This document shows positions 36,018 to 44,999 of a stretch of 64,000 nt of DNA, piece after piece (within the stretch, counting starts at the first letter, position 1; every line of letters starts with the position of its first letter). The DNA is from Bacteroides propionicifaciens DSM 19291 = JCM 14649. GTDB lineage: Bacteria > Bacteroidota > Bacteroidia > Bacteroidales > Bacteroidaceae. The notes beneath the pieces are model-generated. The model searched no databases. It saw nothing but the letters and a program-made list of their open reading frames with translations, and was not told the origin of the DNA. Where the stretch lies: the NCBI RefSeq assembly GCF_000375405.1, contig NZ_AQWS01000008.1, positions 1 to 64,000 on the forward strand, in the 5' to 3' direction. The translations under genes and the position numbers were made by a program.

Positions 36018-36920
36018 TCAAACCAACTTGCTTTCCTTCCGTCTTCTATGAACAGCAAGTTGCCACGCATTAAAACCGTTTTGAAGGAATATATAAACAC
36101 CTGGTCCAATGGTAACCAAAGGGTTGAGGTAAGTATAGGCTATCCAAATTGCTAATATAGTGTTTTTTTGACCCAGCGCTTGTCCACAAGCTATCTTTTC
36201 GTTGAAGCGAGTACCTAGTTTTTTACCAAAATAAAACTGAATAAAGCATACAAAGAAAGCCATCAGAGAGATACCTAGCAAAAGTAACCAACTGAAATCG
36301 TAGTCCTTAAGTGCTTGAATCGTTTTTGCTATTGCAATTGACAGCGATAAGGCCCAAAGATAAAATGCAAACTCAGTTTTATTGACAAGTACATGATGAA
36401 CCTTGGGCAGCTGCTTACTAATAAACCAAGCAGCAAGAATAGGAAGAAACAAAATGGGGAACACCTTATATAATATGGCTAACATACTCTCTGTAAAACT
36501 CAGTGTTGGAACATCCTGAATCATTGTAAAAAGTAATGGTATAGCAAAAGCTGCCACAATATTACTCAGTAGGGTATATGCTGTCACACTGTTCATATTA
36601 CCATCGAGCTTATTGGTTATTACTGCAGCAGCCGTAGCTGTTGGACAGATAAAACAGACCATTCCAACCTCTGCTATTAGAATATTATAAGGACGAAGTA
36701 GATAAAACACCAACATTCCCCCACCGAGTTGAATCGCTAACATTATAAAATGATGCAACCTGATGCGTAAGTTCTGAATCGGAACCTTACAAAAAGTAAG
36801 TAAAAGCATAAAAAAAATCAGGTAGGGAACCGTAAATTCTAGCGCTAAAAATAGGGGGTAGCCTATGATTCCTAGGACCATAGCAACTGGCAGCGTCCAG
36901 TTTTTTAAGAATGTCAACAT
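36018..36920 (-). CDS. BASS-family (bile acid:sodium symporter-like) transporter
   Basis: 300 residues, about 9-10 membrane helices. Family features include FICPTATAAAVITNKLDGN in the first half and the GQALGQKNTILAIW motif in the second half, matching the two crossover helices of ASBT/BASS proteins. It is likely a sodium-coupled carrier of organic anions (bile acid, pantothenate or pyruvate type); the substrate cannot be told. It is divergent from the TonB receptor gene with an 88-base spacer. Confidence 0.8.
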   Translation of the reverse strand: MLTFLKNWTLPVAMVLGIIGYPLFLALEFTVPYLIFFMLLLTFCKVPIQNLRIRLHHFIMLAIQLGGGMLVFYLLRPYNILIAEVGMVCFICPTATAAAVITNKLDGNMNSVTAYTLLSNIVAAFAIPLLFTMIQDVPTLSFTESMLAILYKVFPILFLPILAAWFISKQLPKVHHVLVNKTEFAFYLWALSLSIAIAKTIQALKDYDFSWLLLLGISLMAFFVCFIQFYFGKKLGTRFNEKIACGQALGQKNTILAIWIAYTYLNPLVTIGPGVYIFLQNGFNAWQLAVHRRRKESKLV

Positions 36921-36970
36921 ATTATCTAATTATATTACAGCAATAGTATACAAATATCGATGATTAACCT

Positions 36971-36978
36971 TAGTTTTG
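36971..36978 (+). promoter_or_regulatory. Promoter -7 box of the TonB receptor gene
   Basis: TAGTTTTG fits TAnnTTTG, 30 bases before the ATG at 37009. The spacer is too short to hold a cobalamin riboswitch. Confidence 0.5.
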
Positions 36979-37008
36979 TAGCGTTTTTTATTATAAAATA
37001 ATTCTAAA

Positions 37009-39060
37009 ATGAAAAAAAACAAGTTTACAAAAAGCAATCCTGTTCGCTGGAAACGCTTCAGTAACAAGAGTTTTTCTGTTTTTAGTTCTTTAAAAAGAGA
37101 AGTTAACATTGGAGTACTTACACTGGCTACCCTTAGCTTTGCAAATCCAACTGTAGCAATTGCGCAACAAGAAACTTCTAAAGAACTACAAACTTACACA
37201 CTCGAGGAAATTGAAGTAACAGGTAGCCGTGTGCCTCTGACACAAACAGAGTCTGCACGCATGGTAACTGTACTTTCGAAACCTGAAATTCAGGCTGCGG
37301 CAGTACAAAGTATTAACGACCTTCTCAAACATGTCGCTAGCATTGACGTCCGTCAACGAGGCGAATTCGGAATCCAAACCGACATATCCATCCGAGGGGG
37401 CACATTCGATCAAATCACGGTACTCCTAAACGGAGTCAACATCAACAACCCACAAACTGGTCATTTAACTACCGATTTTCCCGTATCTATGGACGACATC
37501 GAGCGTATTGAGATATTGGAAGGACCTGCAGCACGTGTCTTTGGCACATCTGCATTTAATGGTGCAATTAATATTGTCACCAAGGGCGCTGATAGTAATC
37601 AGTTAGGAGCCGACCTGATAACAGGTGGTTACGGATTATTTGGCGCAGGAGCCCGTGGAGCTCTAGTCCACAAAAATTTCAAACATCAGCTTTCAGGTAG
37701 TTATAGGCAATCGGATGGTGCAACGCTGAATAGCGATTTCAAAACAGGTAAAGCGTTTTATCAGGGAGGTGCTGTTTCCAATATCGTTGATGTCAATTGG
37801 CAACTGGGATATAGCAACCAAAAATATGGAGCTAACACTTTTTATTCAGCCAAATACGACGACCAGTACGAAAAGAACCAACGGATTCTAACCTCAGTGC
37901 AAGCCAAAACAAAAGGTTGGTTTACCTTTGCTCCAACAGTATATTGGAATCGGACGTACGACAATTTTCAGCTTATCAAAGGGAAGCTTGCTGGCGAAAA
38001 CTTTCATATGACCGATGTTTATGGAGCCAATCTGAATGCGCATTTTTCATCACTAATTGGTAAAACAGCATTTGGTGCTGAATTCAGAAATGAAGGAATA
38101 TTAAGTACCAATTTGGGAAAACCACTAACCAAAGATCAAGAAGTCAAAATTGCAGGACAAAAAGATCTTTATTATACCCACAAAGATAACCGCACCAACA
38201 TTAGTTATTATTTAGAACATAATATCTTGTTGGATAAGTTTACCGCTTCTCTTGGGGTAATGGCTAATATGAACACCGCTTTAGATCATAAATACAGGTT
38301 TTATCCTGGAGTGGATCTATCCTATCGACCGACTGATAATTGGAAGTTATTTGCATCCTGGAATAAAGCACTTCGCATGCCCACCTTTACAGACCTCTAC
38401 TATAAGAGCCCAACTCAAGAGGGAAATGTCGGTCTAAAACCTGAGGAGACACAGGCTTATAATATCGGAGTAAAGTATCATAACAGCATACTATCGGCAT
38501 CGGTAACAGGGTTTTACCATAAAGGCAAACACATGATCGATTGGGTAATGTATAACGCACAAGATGTTTATCATTCGGCCAACTTCAAGCTCGACAACCG
38601 AGGAGTTGAACTCAACTCGCGCTTTGACATAGAAGCTTGGTACGGAAGAAATTCATGGATCAAGCATTTACAACTCGGCTACACCTATATAGATCAAAAA
38701 AGGAAAGATCATGTAGAGATTTACAGGTCAAACTATGCACTCAACTACCTAAAGCATAAATTTGTCGCCAATCTACAACATAAAGTCTTTAGCAATAAGC
38801 TTACAATGAATTGGGCTTTCCGTTGGCAAGACCGAATGGGCGACTACACCGACTTTAGCAATAAAGAACTACCCGATGGTGTGCTGAGGCCCTATCCATC
38901 GTTTTGTTTAGTTGACTTGAAAGTGCAGTGGACTGAGCATAAATATCAAGTCTTTGCCGAAGCCAATAATCTTTTGAACCGTACCTATTTTGACTTGGGT
39001 AATATCCCACAAGCTGGATTTTGGTTTAAGGCTGGAATAAAATGTAATTTCAACCTGTAG
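37009..39060 (+). CDS. TonB-dependent outer-membrane receptor, BtuB-like
   Basis: 683 residues. A long basic presequence with NPVRWKRFSNKSFSVFSSL precedes a signal-like helix ending ANPTVAIAQ; this KRFS presequence recalls cobalamin-type receptors of Bacteroidales. The TonB box region is YTLEEIEVTGSR, the plug domain holds DISIRGGTFDQITVLLNG and INIVTKG, and a 22-strand-type barrel follows, closing in an aromatic C-terminus (FWFKAGIKCNFNL). The short length and lack of a carboxypeptidase-like SusC extension fit BtuB/siderophore receptors. Cobalamin as ligand is inference, supported loosely by the B12-dependent nrdJ at 42296. Confidence 0.88.
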   Translation: MKKNKFTKSNPVRWKRFSNKSFSVFSSLKREVNIGVLTLATLSFANPTVAIAQQETSKELQTYTLEEIEVTGSRVPLTQTESARMVTVLSKPEIQAAAVQSINDLLKHVASIDVRQRGEFGIQTDISIRGGTFDQITVLLNGVNINNPQTGHLTTDFPVSMDDIERIEILEGPAARVFGTSAFNGAINIVTKGADSNQLGADLITGGYGLFGAGARGALVHKNFKHQLSGSYRQSDGATLNSDFKTGKAFYQGGAVSNIVDVNWQLGYSNQKYGANTFYSAKYDDQYEKNQRILTSVQAKTKGWFTFAPTVYWNRTYDNFQLIKGKLAGENFHMTDVYGANLNAHFSSLIGKTAFGAEFRNEGILSTNLGKPLTKDQEVKIAGQKDLYYTHKDNRTNISYYLEHNILLDKFTASLGVMANMNTALDHKYRFYPGVDLSYRPTDNWKLFASWNKALRMPTFTDLYYKSPTQEGNVGLKPEETQAYNIGVKYHNSILSASVTGFYHKGKHMIDWVMYNAQDVYHSANFKLDNRGVELNSRFDIEAWYGRNSWIKHLQLGYTYIDQKRKDHVEIYRSNYALNYLKHKFVANLQHKVFSNKLTMNWAFRWQDRMGDYTDFSNKELPDGVLRPYPSFCLVDLKVQWTEHKYQVFAEANNLLNRTYFDLGNIPQAGFWFKAGIKCNFNL

Positions 39061-39079
39061 ACATTACTATTACTAAAAT

Positions 39080-39165
39080 AAGGACCTAGCTGTAAAACCC
39101 AAAACGACTTACTCATTTACCTGTACCGAGTAAGTTGTAAGGTATTAACGGCTAGGTCCTTTTTA
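39080..39165 (+). terminator. Terminator with nested second hairpin after the TonB receptor
   Basis: Outer stem AAGGACCTAGC (39080-39090) with GCTAGGTCCTT (39151-39161), followed by TTT. Inside lies a second stem, ACGACTTACTC (39104-39114) with GAGTAAGTTGT (39128-39138), containing one G-U pair. The long loop is unusual for a simple terminator, so this could also be a processed 3' RNA. The rest of the 273-base spacer holds only the mlaD promoter. Confidence 0.7.
39102..39118 (+). repeat. 17-base repeat, copy 1
   Basis: AAACGACTTACTCATTT occurs here and again at 54292-54308 on the same strand. This copy forms the 5' arm of the inner hairpin of the composite terminator. Both copies lie in intergenic DNA downstream of plus-strand genes. 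Confidence 0.6.
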
Positions 39166-39251
39166 GGCTTTAAGATGTAACGGCTTTAAAGATGATAAAG
39201 CATTAAAGAGCAAAAACTTTGGTTTATGGTGTAGTTTCCTTCTTTTTATGC

Positions 39252-39259
39252 TAAATTTG
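39252..39259 (+). promoter_or_regulatory. Promoter -7 box of mlaD
   Basis: TAAATTTG fits TAnnTTTG, 74 bases before the ATG at 39334. Confidence 0.4.
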
Positions 39260-39333
39260 TAGCATCGGATAAATTCATTGGACAATAATCATCTGATACA
39301 AATCAATCAATATCGTACACTAAAATTTAATGA

Positions 39334-40227
39334 ATGAAGTTCTTTACTAAAGAGGTTAAAATAGGTTTGGCTGGCGTAATCGCTTTGTTTCTATTGATAT
39401 ATGGCATCAATTACTTAAAGGGTATCGACATGTTCAAGCCCTCAAGTTATATGTACGTCTCTTTTAAGAATGTAAATGGACTTGCTAAGTCAAGCCCCGT
39501 CTTTGCCGATGGCTATAAAGTCGGGCTAGTGCGAGATATAGGCTACGATTTCAATCAATCGGGCAATGTTATTGTAGAGGTTGAACTCGAAACCGATTTA
39601 AGAATACCTAAGGGCAGTAGTGGTGAGCTCGTACCCGAACTGATGGGTGGAGTTCAAATGAATATCCTACTAGCAAACAATCCTCGTGAAAGCTACGCCG
39701 TAGGAGACACAATCCCCGGAGTACTTAAAAGTGGAATGACCGATGAAATGGGTAAAATGCTACCCGAGGTATCAAAGCTAATCCCTAAGCTCGACTCAAT
39801 CCTAACTTCTGTCAACTTATTATTAAGCCACCCTGCACTAAACAATACATTGATAGCAGTTGAAAAAAGCAGTCAAAACCTAGAGTTGGCGACAGGAGAG
39901 TTTAATAAACTAATGAAAAATGATATTCCACAACTCACAGCGAAGATGAACGTGATTGGTGATAACTTCGTCAAGATTAGTGATTCTCTAGCAGAGTTAG
40001 ACATTCAGCAAACCTATTCAAAAATCGACAACGCTGTATCTAATATAAGCTCACTGACCGATAGATTAAGTCAGAAAGACAATACTTTAGGCCTATTCTT
40101 AAACGATTCAACGCTATACAATCGCCTAACAGAAACAGGTGATAATGCAGCAAAACTTCTCGAAGATATCAAGCTGAACCCAAAACGTTATGTTCATTTC
40201 TCTGTCTTTGGCAAGAAAAACAAGTAG
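39334..40227 (+). CDS. MCE/MlaD-family lipid transport protein
   Basis: 297 residues. The N-terminal anchor is IGLAGVIALFLLIYGINYL, then the single MCE domain (residues 38-115) has YVSFKNVNGLAKSSPVFADGYKVG in the family pattern (quoted core VNGLAKSSPVF), followed by a helical tail of about 170 residues. MlaD proteins form hexameric rings that carry phospholipids between membranes with an MlaEF-type ABC transporter; no such partner is adjacent. An out-of-frame ATG lies 4 bases upstream. The chosen ATG gives the expected short cytoplasmic lead (MKFFTKEVK). Confidence 0.9.
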   Translation: MKFFTKEVKIGLAGVIALFLLIYGINYLKGIDMFKPSSYMYVSFKNVNGLAKSSPVFADGYKVGLVRDIGYDFNQSGNVIVEVELETDLRIPKGSSGELVPELMGGVQMNILLANNPRESYAVGDTIPGVLKSGMTDEMGKMLPEVSKLIPKLDSILTSVNLLLSHPALNNTLIAVEKSSQNLELATGEFNKLMKNDIPQLTAKMNVIGDNFVKISDSLAELDIQQTYSKIDNAVSNISSLTDRLSQKDNTLGLFLNDSTLYNRLTETGDNAAKLLEDIKLNPKRYVHFSVFGKKNK

Positions 40228-40269
40228 TTTGACCCTTTAGAATAAGCACCTGCTTTAAACTACTTTTTT
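40222..40269 (+). terminator. Terminator of mlaD
   Basis: AAGTAGTTT (40222-40230, overlapping the stop codon) pairs with AAACTACTT (40257-40265) and is followed by TTTT. A small inner hairpin, AAGCA/TGCTT, shortens the loop. Confidence 0.65.
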
Positions 40270-40540
40270 ATTAAATAATTTATTTAATATTTCTTCTTTT
40301 TATCGAAGATAAATAAAAGAGTAATTCGACAATTGAGTGTATGTATCAATGACATACAAACATTTGTCGGCTTTAAGTGGCCGTAAAAAAAACACAGGTA
40401 TATCAAAAGATATCCTTTAAGATTATCCTTGTATTTTTAATTAATTATCCAAGAATAAATCCATTTGTTTATATCAAATAAGATTATCAAATTTGTGTAT
40501 CAAGAATTTATTTATAAATTTCTAAAAGCGTAAAGCACCT
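40270..40540 (+). promoter_or_regulatory. dnaA upstream region with structured elements
   Basis: This 271-base spacer holds an AT-only 8-1-8 palindrome (TTAAATAA/TTATTTAA, 40271-40287) and an imperfect hairpin at 40327-40369 (CGACAA/TTGTCG outside, TGTATGT/ACATACA inside). It also has two DnaA-box-like nonamers, TTATCCTTG (40423-40431) and TTATCCAAG (40445-40453), each 7 of 9 to the consensus TTATCCACA. It may autoregulate dnaA or belong to an origin; the DnaA-box evidence is weak. I see no clear TAnnTTTG box. Confidence 0.35.
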
Positions 40541-41956
40541 ATGAATAAACCTGTTCATGTTGCACTTTGGAATGATTGTCTAGCTATAATTAGAGACAAT
40601 GTTGCGGAGTCTACATACAATACTTGGTTTGCCCCTATTTCACCGTTAAAATTTGAGGACAAGACACTAGTAATTCAAGTTCCAAGCCAATTTTTCTATG
40701 AATTTCTGGAAGAGAAGTTTGTTGACTTGCTACGTCATACCCTATATCAAGTTATCGGTGAAGGAGCAAAACTGATGTATAATGTAATGGTAGACAAAAG
40801 TGCCAGTACAACAGTTAATTTAGAGGCTAGCAATCGATCGACAGCTGTAAGAAAAACAGCAACTACCCAATCACAAACACGAATCAATCAGGGGCCCCAG
40901 GCACCCAATCCACCTGCAGTACAGGAATTAGACCCAAGACTTAACCCCGACTACACATTCGAAACCTTTATTGAAGGCAATAGCAATAAGCTTTCACGAA
41001 GTGTAGCAGAGGCAGTTGCAGAAAACCCTGCTAAAACAGTATTTAACCCCTTATTTATTCATGGCAATTCGGGAGTGGGTAAAACCCATCTAGCCAATGC
41101 TGTAGGGCTTCGGATTAAAGAACAGTATCCAGAGAAGAGAGTTCTTTACGTATCTGCCCACCTTTTTCAGGTTCAATATACCGACTCGGTGCGTAATAAC
41201 ACGACCAATGATTTCATCAATTTTTATCAGACTATCGATGTTTTGATAATCGATGATATACAAGAATTTGCAGGTGTAGTCAAAACACAAAACACATTTT
41301 TCCACATCTTTAATCACCTGCACCAAAACGGCAAACAACTCATCTTGACATCAGACCTTCCACCTGTCCTCCTTCAGGGTATGGAGGATAGACTTCTCAC
41401 TCGTTTTAAGTGGGGAATGGTAGCCGAACTAGAACGACCCTCTGTGGAGCTCCGTAAAGATATCCTACGTAATAAAATTCATCGTGACGGTTTGCAGTTT
41501 CCTCCTGAGGTTATTACTTATATTGCAGAGAACGTAGACGACAGCGTAAGAGACCTTGAAGGCATCGTAATTTCTATTATGGCGCACTCTACAATTTACA
41601 ATAAAAATATTGATCTTGACCTGACACAGCGTATCGTAAAAAAAGTAGTGCGCGACGAAAAGAAAGTTATCACGGTCGATCAAATTATTACCACGGTTTC
41701 GGAATACTTTAAGATTGAAGCCAAGCTAATCCACTCCAAATCTAGAAAAAGAGAGGTTGTACAAGCTCGACATTTTGCAATGTATTTGACCAAAGAATAC
41801 ACCGATTACTCAACACCAAAAATTGGGAAGTTTATCGGAAATAGAAACCATTCGACGGTATTACATGCGTGTAAAACTGTAAAACACCAATGTGAGGTTG
41901 ACAAAAACTACCGAGCAGATATGGATTCTATTCAAGAATTACTACACAAGAGATAA
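40541..41956 (+). CDS. dnaA: Chromosomal replication initiator DnaA
   Basis: 471 residues. Domain I ([20 protein letters not shown], residues 1-85) is followed by a Ser/Thr/Gln-rich linker. The AAA+ domain begins near residue 145 with the conserved [14 protein letters not shown], and has Walker [12 protein letters not shown] and Walker [11 protein letters not shown]. The C-terminal DNA-binding HTH contains the DnaA signature region [15 protein letters not shown] and [14 protein letters not shown]. It binds DnaA boxes and opens oriC. The gene stands alone: dnaN, usual in other phyla, is not next to it. Confidence 0.97.
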   Translation: MNKPVHVALWNDCLAIIRDNVAESTYNTWFAPISPLKFEDKTLVIQVPSQFFYEFLEEKFVDLLRHTLYQVIGEGAKLMYNVMVDKSASTTVNLEASNRSTAVRKTATTQSQTRINQGPQAPNPPAVQELDPRLNPDYTFETFIEGNSNKLSRSVAEAVAENPAKTVFNPLFIHGNSGVGKTHLANAVGLRIKEQYPEKRVLYVSAHLFQVQYTDSVRNNTTNDFINFYQTIDVLIIDDIQEFAGVVKTQNTFFHIFNHLHQNGKQLILTSDLPPVLLQGMEDRLLTRFKWGMVAELERPSVELRKDILRNKIHRDGLQFPPEVITYIAENVDDSVRDLEGIVISIMAHSTIYNKNIDLDLTQRIVKKVVRDEKKVITVDQIITTVSEYFKIEAKLIHSKSRKREVVQARHFAMYLTKEYTDYSTPKIGKFIGNRNHSTVLHACKTVKHQCEVDKNYRADMDSIQELLHKR

Positions 41957-41999
41957 TACTTTTTAACAATCCTAATTTAAGCAAAACAATTAGCCAAAC

Positions 42000-42037
42000 A
42001 AAATGTTACTACTAAGTTAAGTTTAGTATAACATTTT
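42000..42037 (+). terminator. Hairpin downstream of dnaA, probable terminator
   Basis: AAAATGTTA (42000-42008) pairs with TAACATTTT (42029-42037), with inner ACTAA/TTAGT pairing. Only a short T run is present. The rest of the 339-base spacer is A-rich and otherwise holds only the nrdJ promoter. Confidence 0.5.
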
Positions 42038-42163
42038 AATGCCGTAAAAAACACAACTTACCTAAAAGAGTAACTACGAACTAACACAAATACCACAAAC
42101 AACTATTAATCAAAGACTTAGATTTTTGTTTCAGACAACTAAAAAATAAATAGTTTACTTTAG

Positions 42164-42194
42164 TTGCTCAAAAAGAAAAACATTTCTAGCTTTG
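42164..42194 (+). promoter_or_regulatory. Full -33/-7 promoter of nrdJ
   Basis: TTG (42164-42166), a 20-base spacer, then TAGCTTTG (42187-42194) is the best complete Bacteroidota promoter in the window. The leader would be about 95 bases and A-rich. I see no cobalamin-riboswitch core in it. Confidence 0.65.
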
Positions 42195-42295
42195 CATAGC
42201 AAATTAGTGTTCCAAATAACAGACACAATAGACAATAAAAGGTTCACTAAAAAAGCAAATAATCACCCATATATTAACCTATAATAACACTATCT

Positions 42296-44863
42296 GTGGC
42301 AGTATCAACTTATACATATGAAGAAGCCTACGAGGAGTCACTCAACTATTTTGGTGGTGATGAACTCGCAGCAAGAGTTTGGGTAAATAAGTACGCGATG
42401 AAAGATTCGTATGGCAACATTTACGAAAAATCACCTGAACATATGCACTGGCGTATAGCCAATGAGCTCGCAAGAATGGAGAAGAAATATCCTAATCCAT
42501 TATCGGCTGAAGAGTTGTTTAAGCTATTGGATAAATTTAAATATATTGTTCCTCAAGGGAGCCCAATGACAGGTATCGGTAATAATCACCAGGTAGCTTC
42601 ATTGTCAAACTGTTTTGTTATTGGTGTAGAAGGAGCTGGAGATTCGTATGGTGGCATCATCAAAATGGACGAAGAACAAGTCCAACTGATGAAACGCAGA
42701 GGTGGTGTTGGTCACGATCTATCGCATATCCGCCCAAAAGGCTCTCCTGTAAAAAACTCTGCACTAACTTCTACTGGGATTGTACCTTTCATGGAAAGAT
42801 ACTCCAACTCAACTAGAGAAGTAGCTCAAGACGGACGTAGAGGTGCACTGATGCTATCGGTTTCAATCAAGCACCCAGACTCAGAATCTTTTATCGATGC
42901 AAAAATGACTCAAGGTAAAATTACTGGAGCCAACGTATCAGTGAAGCTAGACGATGAGTTCATGACTGCCGTAACCAATAACCAGTCTTATACACAGACC
43001 TACCCCATCGACTCTGAAAACCCTACTACAGTTAAAGAGATTGATGCATCGCAACTTTGGGGAAAGATCGTTCATAATGCATGGAAATCAGCAGAACCTG
43101 GCGTATTGTTCTGGGATACCATCATAAAAGAATCTGTTCCAGACTGTTATGCAGATCTTGGTTATAAAACAGTTTCAACTAACCCTTGTGGGGAGATTCC
43201 ACTTTGTCCTTACGACTCTTGTCGTCTGTTGGCAATCAACTTATATTCGTATGTAAACAATCCGTTTACGCCTCAAGCTAGCTTCGACTTTGAGTTATTC
43301 AAAGATCACGTAGGCAAAGCTCAACGAATAATGGATGATATCATCGACCTAGAACTTGAAAAAATCGAGGCGATTATCAAGAAGATAGAAAACGACCCCG
43401 AAAGCGAAGAGGTAAAAAGAACAGAATACTTACTTTGGAAAAAAATATATACTAAAACAGGGCAAGGCCGCCGTACAGGTGTAGGTATTACTGCAGAAGG
43501 CGATATGCTTGCAGGCATGAATCTACGCTACGGTACCGAAGAAGCTACAGATTTTTCTGAACTTGTCCACAAAACAGTAGCTCTTGCTGCTTACAACGCT
43601 TCGGCTGACCTAGCAAAAGACCGTGGAGCTTTTGATGTATATGACGCTAAGCGTGAAGAAAACAACCCATTTATCAATCGTCTTAAAGAGGCTGATCCTG
43701 CTTTATACGAGAAGATGGTAAAATATGGTCGCCGTAATATTGCTTGCTTGACCATTGCGCCAACAGGGACTACTAGCTTAATGACTCAGACAACTTCTGG
43801 AATTGAGCCTGTATTCTTACCCGTTTACAAACGCAGAAGAAAAGTGAATCCGAACGACGTTAATGTTCGTATTGATTTTGTCGACGAAACAGGTGATGCC
43901 TTCGAGGAGTATACCGTGTTCCACCATAAGTTTGTGACTTGGATGGAAGCAAATGGTTATGACCCTTCTAAAAGATATTCACAAGAAGAGATAGATGAAC
44001 TTGTAGCCAAATCGCCTTACTACAAAGCTACATCAAACGATGTTGATTGGTTGATGAAAGTAAAAATGCAAGGACGTATCCAAAAATGGGTAGACCACTC
44101 AATCAGCGTAACAATTAACCTTCCCAACGATGTTGACGAAGCACTCGTAAACAAGCTCTATATTGAAGCATGGAAAGCGGGTTGCAAAGGCTGTACAGTT
44201 TACCGTGACGGTTCTCGTTCAGGAGTGCTGATTGCTACAGAGTCGAATAAAGAGAAAGACAAAGATAAATCAACACAAGGAGAACAAGCCTCCAGCTCAG
44301 TGTTAACAAACCCTGAAGTAGTTAAACGTCCTAAGGTACTTGAAGCAGAAGTAGTTCGTTTCCAAAACAATAAAGAAAAATGGGTTGCATTTGTAGGTCT
44401 TTATGAAGACAGACCTTATGAGATTTTCACAGGTCTACAAGACGATGACGAAGGTATTCTATTGCCTAAGAGTGTAGTCTCGGGAAATATCATCAAGAAT
44501 GTCGATGAAAACGGTAACAACCGATATGATTTCCAATTCGTAAACAAACGTGGCTACAAAACCACTATTGAAGGTCTATCAGAGAAATTCAATAAGGTTT
44601 ATTGGAACTATGCAAAACTAATCTCTGGAGTTCTGCGCTGGGGTATGCCAATCGATCAAGTAGTTAAACTTGTAGGTTCACTTCAGCTTGATAACGAAAA
44701 TATCAACAACTGGAAAAACGGTGTTGAGAGAGCTTTGAAACGCTATGTACAAAATGGAACAAGAGCAACAGGAACTAAATGTCCAAATTGCCAAAATGAA
44801 ACACTTATCTACCAAGAGGGTTGTTTGATTTGTACTACCTGTGGTTCATCACGTTGCGGATAG
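42296..44863 (+). CDS. nrdJ: Adenosylcobalamin-dependent ribonucleotide reductase (class II)
   Basis: 855 residues. The start is GTG at 42296 (MAVSTYTYEEAYEES); no in-frame ATG lies near. Family blocks are GNNHQVASLSNCFVIG, RRGGVGHDLSHIRP, the catalytic NPCGEIPLCPYD, and the substrate loop IAPTGTTSLMTQ. A C-terminal extension ends in a zinc ribbon with two CxxC pairs (CPNC and CTTC), usual for Bacteroidota NrdJ. It reduces ribonucleotides using a radical from adenosylcobalamin, so growth would need B12 unless another reductase is present. The gene has its own promoter and terminator. Confidence 0.95.
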   Translation: MAVSTYTYEEAYEESLNYFGGDELAARVWVNKYAMKDSYGNIYEKSPEHMHWRIANELARMEKKYPNPLSAEELFKLLDKFKYIVPQGSPMTGIGNNHQVASLSNCFVIGVEGAGDSYGGIIKMDEEQVQLMKRRGGVGHDLSHIRPKGSPVKNSALTSTGIVPFMERYSNSTREVAQDGRRGALMLSVSIKHPDSESFIDAKMTQGKITGANVSVKLDDEFMTAVTNNQSYTQTYPIDSENPTTVKEIDASQLWGKIVHNAWKSAEPGVLFWDTIIKESVPDCYADLGYKTVSTNPCGEIPLCPYDSCRLLAINLYSYVNNPFTPQASFDFELFKDHVGKAQRIMDDIIDLELEKIEAIIKKIENDPESEEVKRTEYLLWKKIYTKTGQGRRTGVGITAEGDMLAGMNLRYGTEEATDFSELVHKTVALAAYNASADLAKDRGAFDVYDAKREENNPFINRLKEADPALYEKMVKYGRRNIACLTIAPTGTTSLMTQTTSGIEPVFLPVYKRRRKVNPNDVNVRIDFVDETGDAFEEYTVFHHKFVTWMEANGYDPSKRYSQEEIDELVAKSPYYKATSNDVDWLMKVKMQGRIQKWVDHSISVTINLPNDVDEALVNKLYIEAWKAGCKGCTVYRDGSRSGVLIATESNKEKDKDKSTQGEQASSSVLTNPEVVKRPKVLEAEVVRFQNNKEKWVAFVGLYEDRPYEIFTGLQDDDEGILLPKSVVSGNIIKNVDENGNNRYDFQFVNKRGYKTTIEGLSEKFNKVYWNYAKLISGVLRWGMPIDQVVKLVGSLQLDNENINNWKNGVERALKRYVQNGTRATGTKCPNCQNETLIYQEGCLICTTCGSSRCG

Positions 44864-44890
44864 AATTGTAATTTAAAATCAGATAAAGAT

Positions 44891-44929
44891 AGAGGATGTA
44901 TATGCTAGCGTATACATCCTCTGTTTTTT
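44891..44929 (+). terminator. Intrinsic terminator of nrdJ
   Basis: Perfect 12-bp stem AGAGGATGTATA (44891-44902) and TATACATCCTCT (44911-44922), followed by GTTTTTT. Confidence 0.88.
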
Positions 44930-44932
44930 CAT

Positions 44933-44940
44933 TACATTTG
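44933..44940 (+). promoter_or_regulatory. Promoter -7 box of malQ-folB
   Basis: TACATTTG fits TAnnTTTG, immediately after the nrdJ terminator and 59 bases before the malQ ATG. Confidence 0.45.
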
Positions 44941-44999
44941 CCCTCAATCTTATTAGATATTACCTATTATTGTATTAAATCACTAAACCTAAAATAACT

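Noticed and set aside
36921-37008. Cobalamin riboswitch upstream of the TonB receptor
   Set aside because: The 88-base spacer is too short and lacks the B12-box pattern.
40228-40540. Proven oriC beside dnaA
   Set aside because: Only two 7-of-9 DnaA-box matches; in Bacteroidota dnaA is often away from the origin, so only a weak region call is given.
41957-42295. Cobalamin riboswitch or NrdR boxes upstream of nrdJ
   Set aside because: No matching core or paired NrdR box was seen in the A-rich leader.
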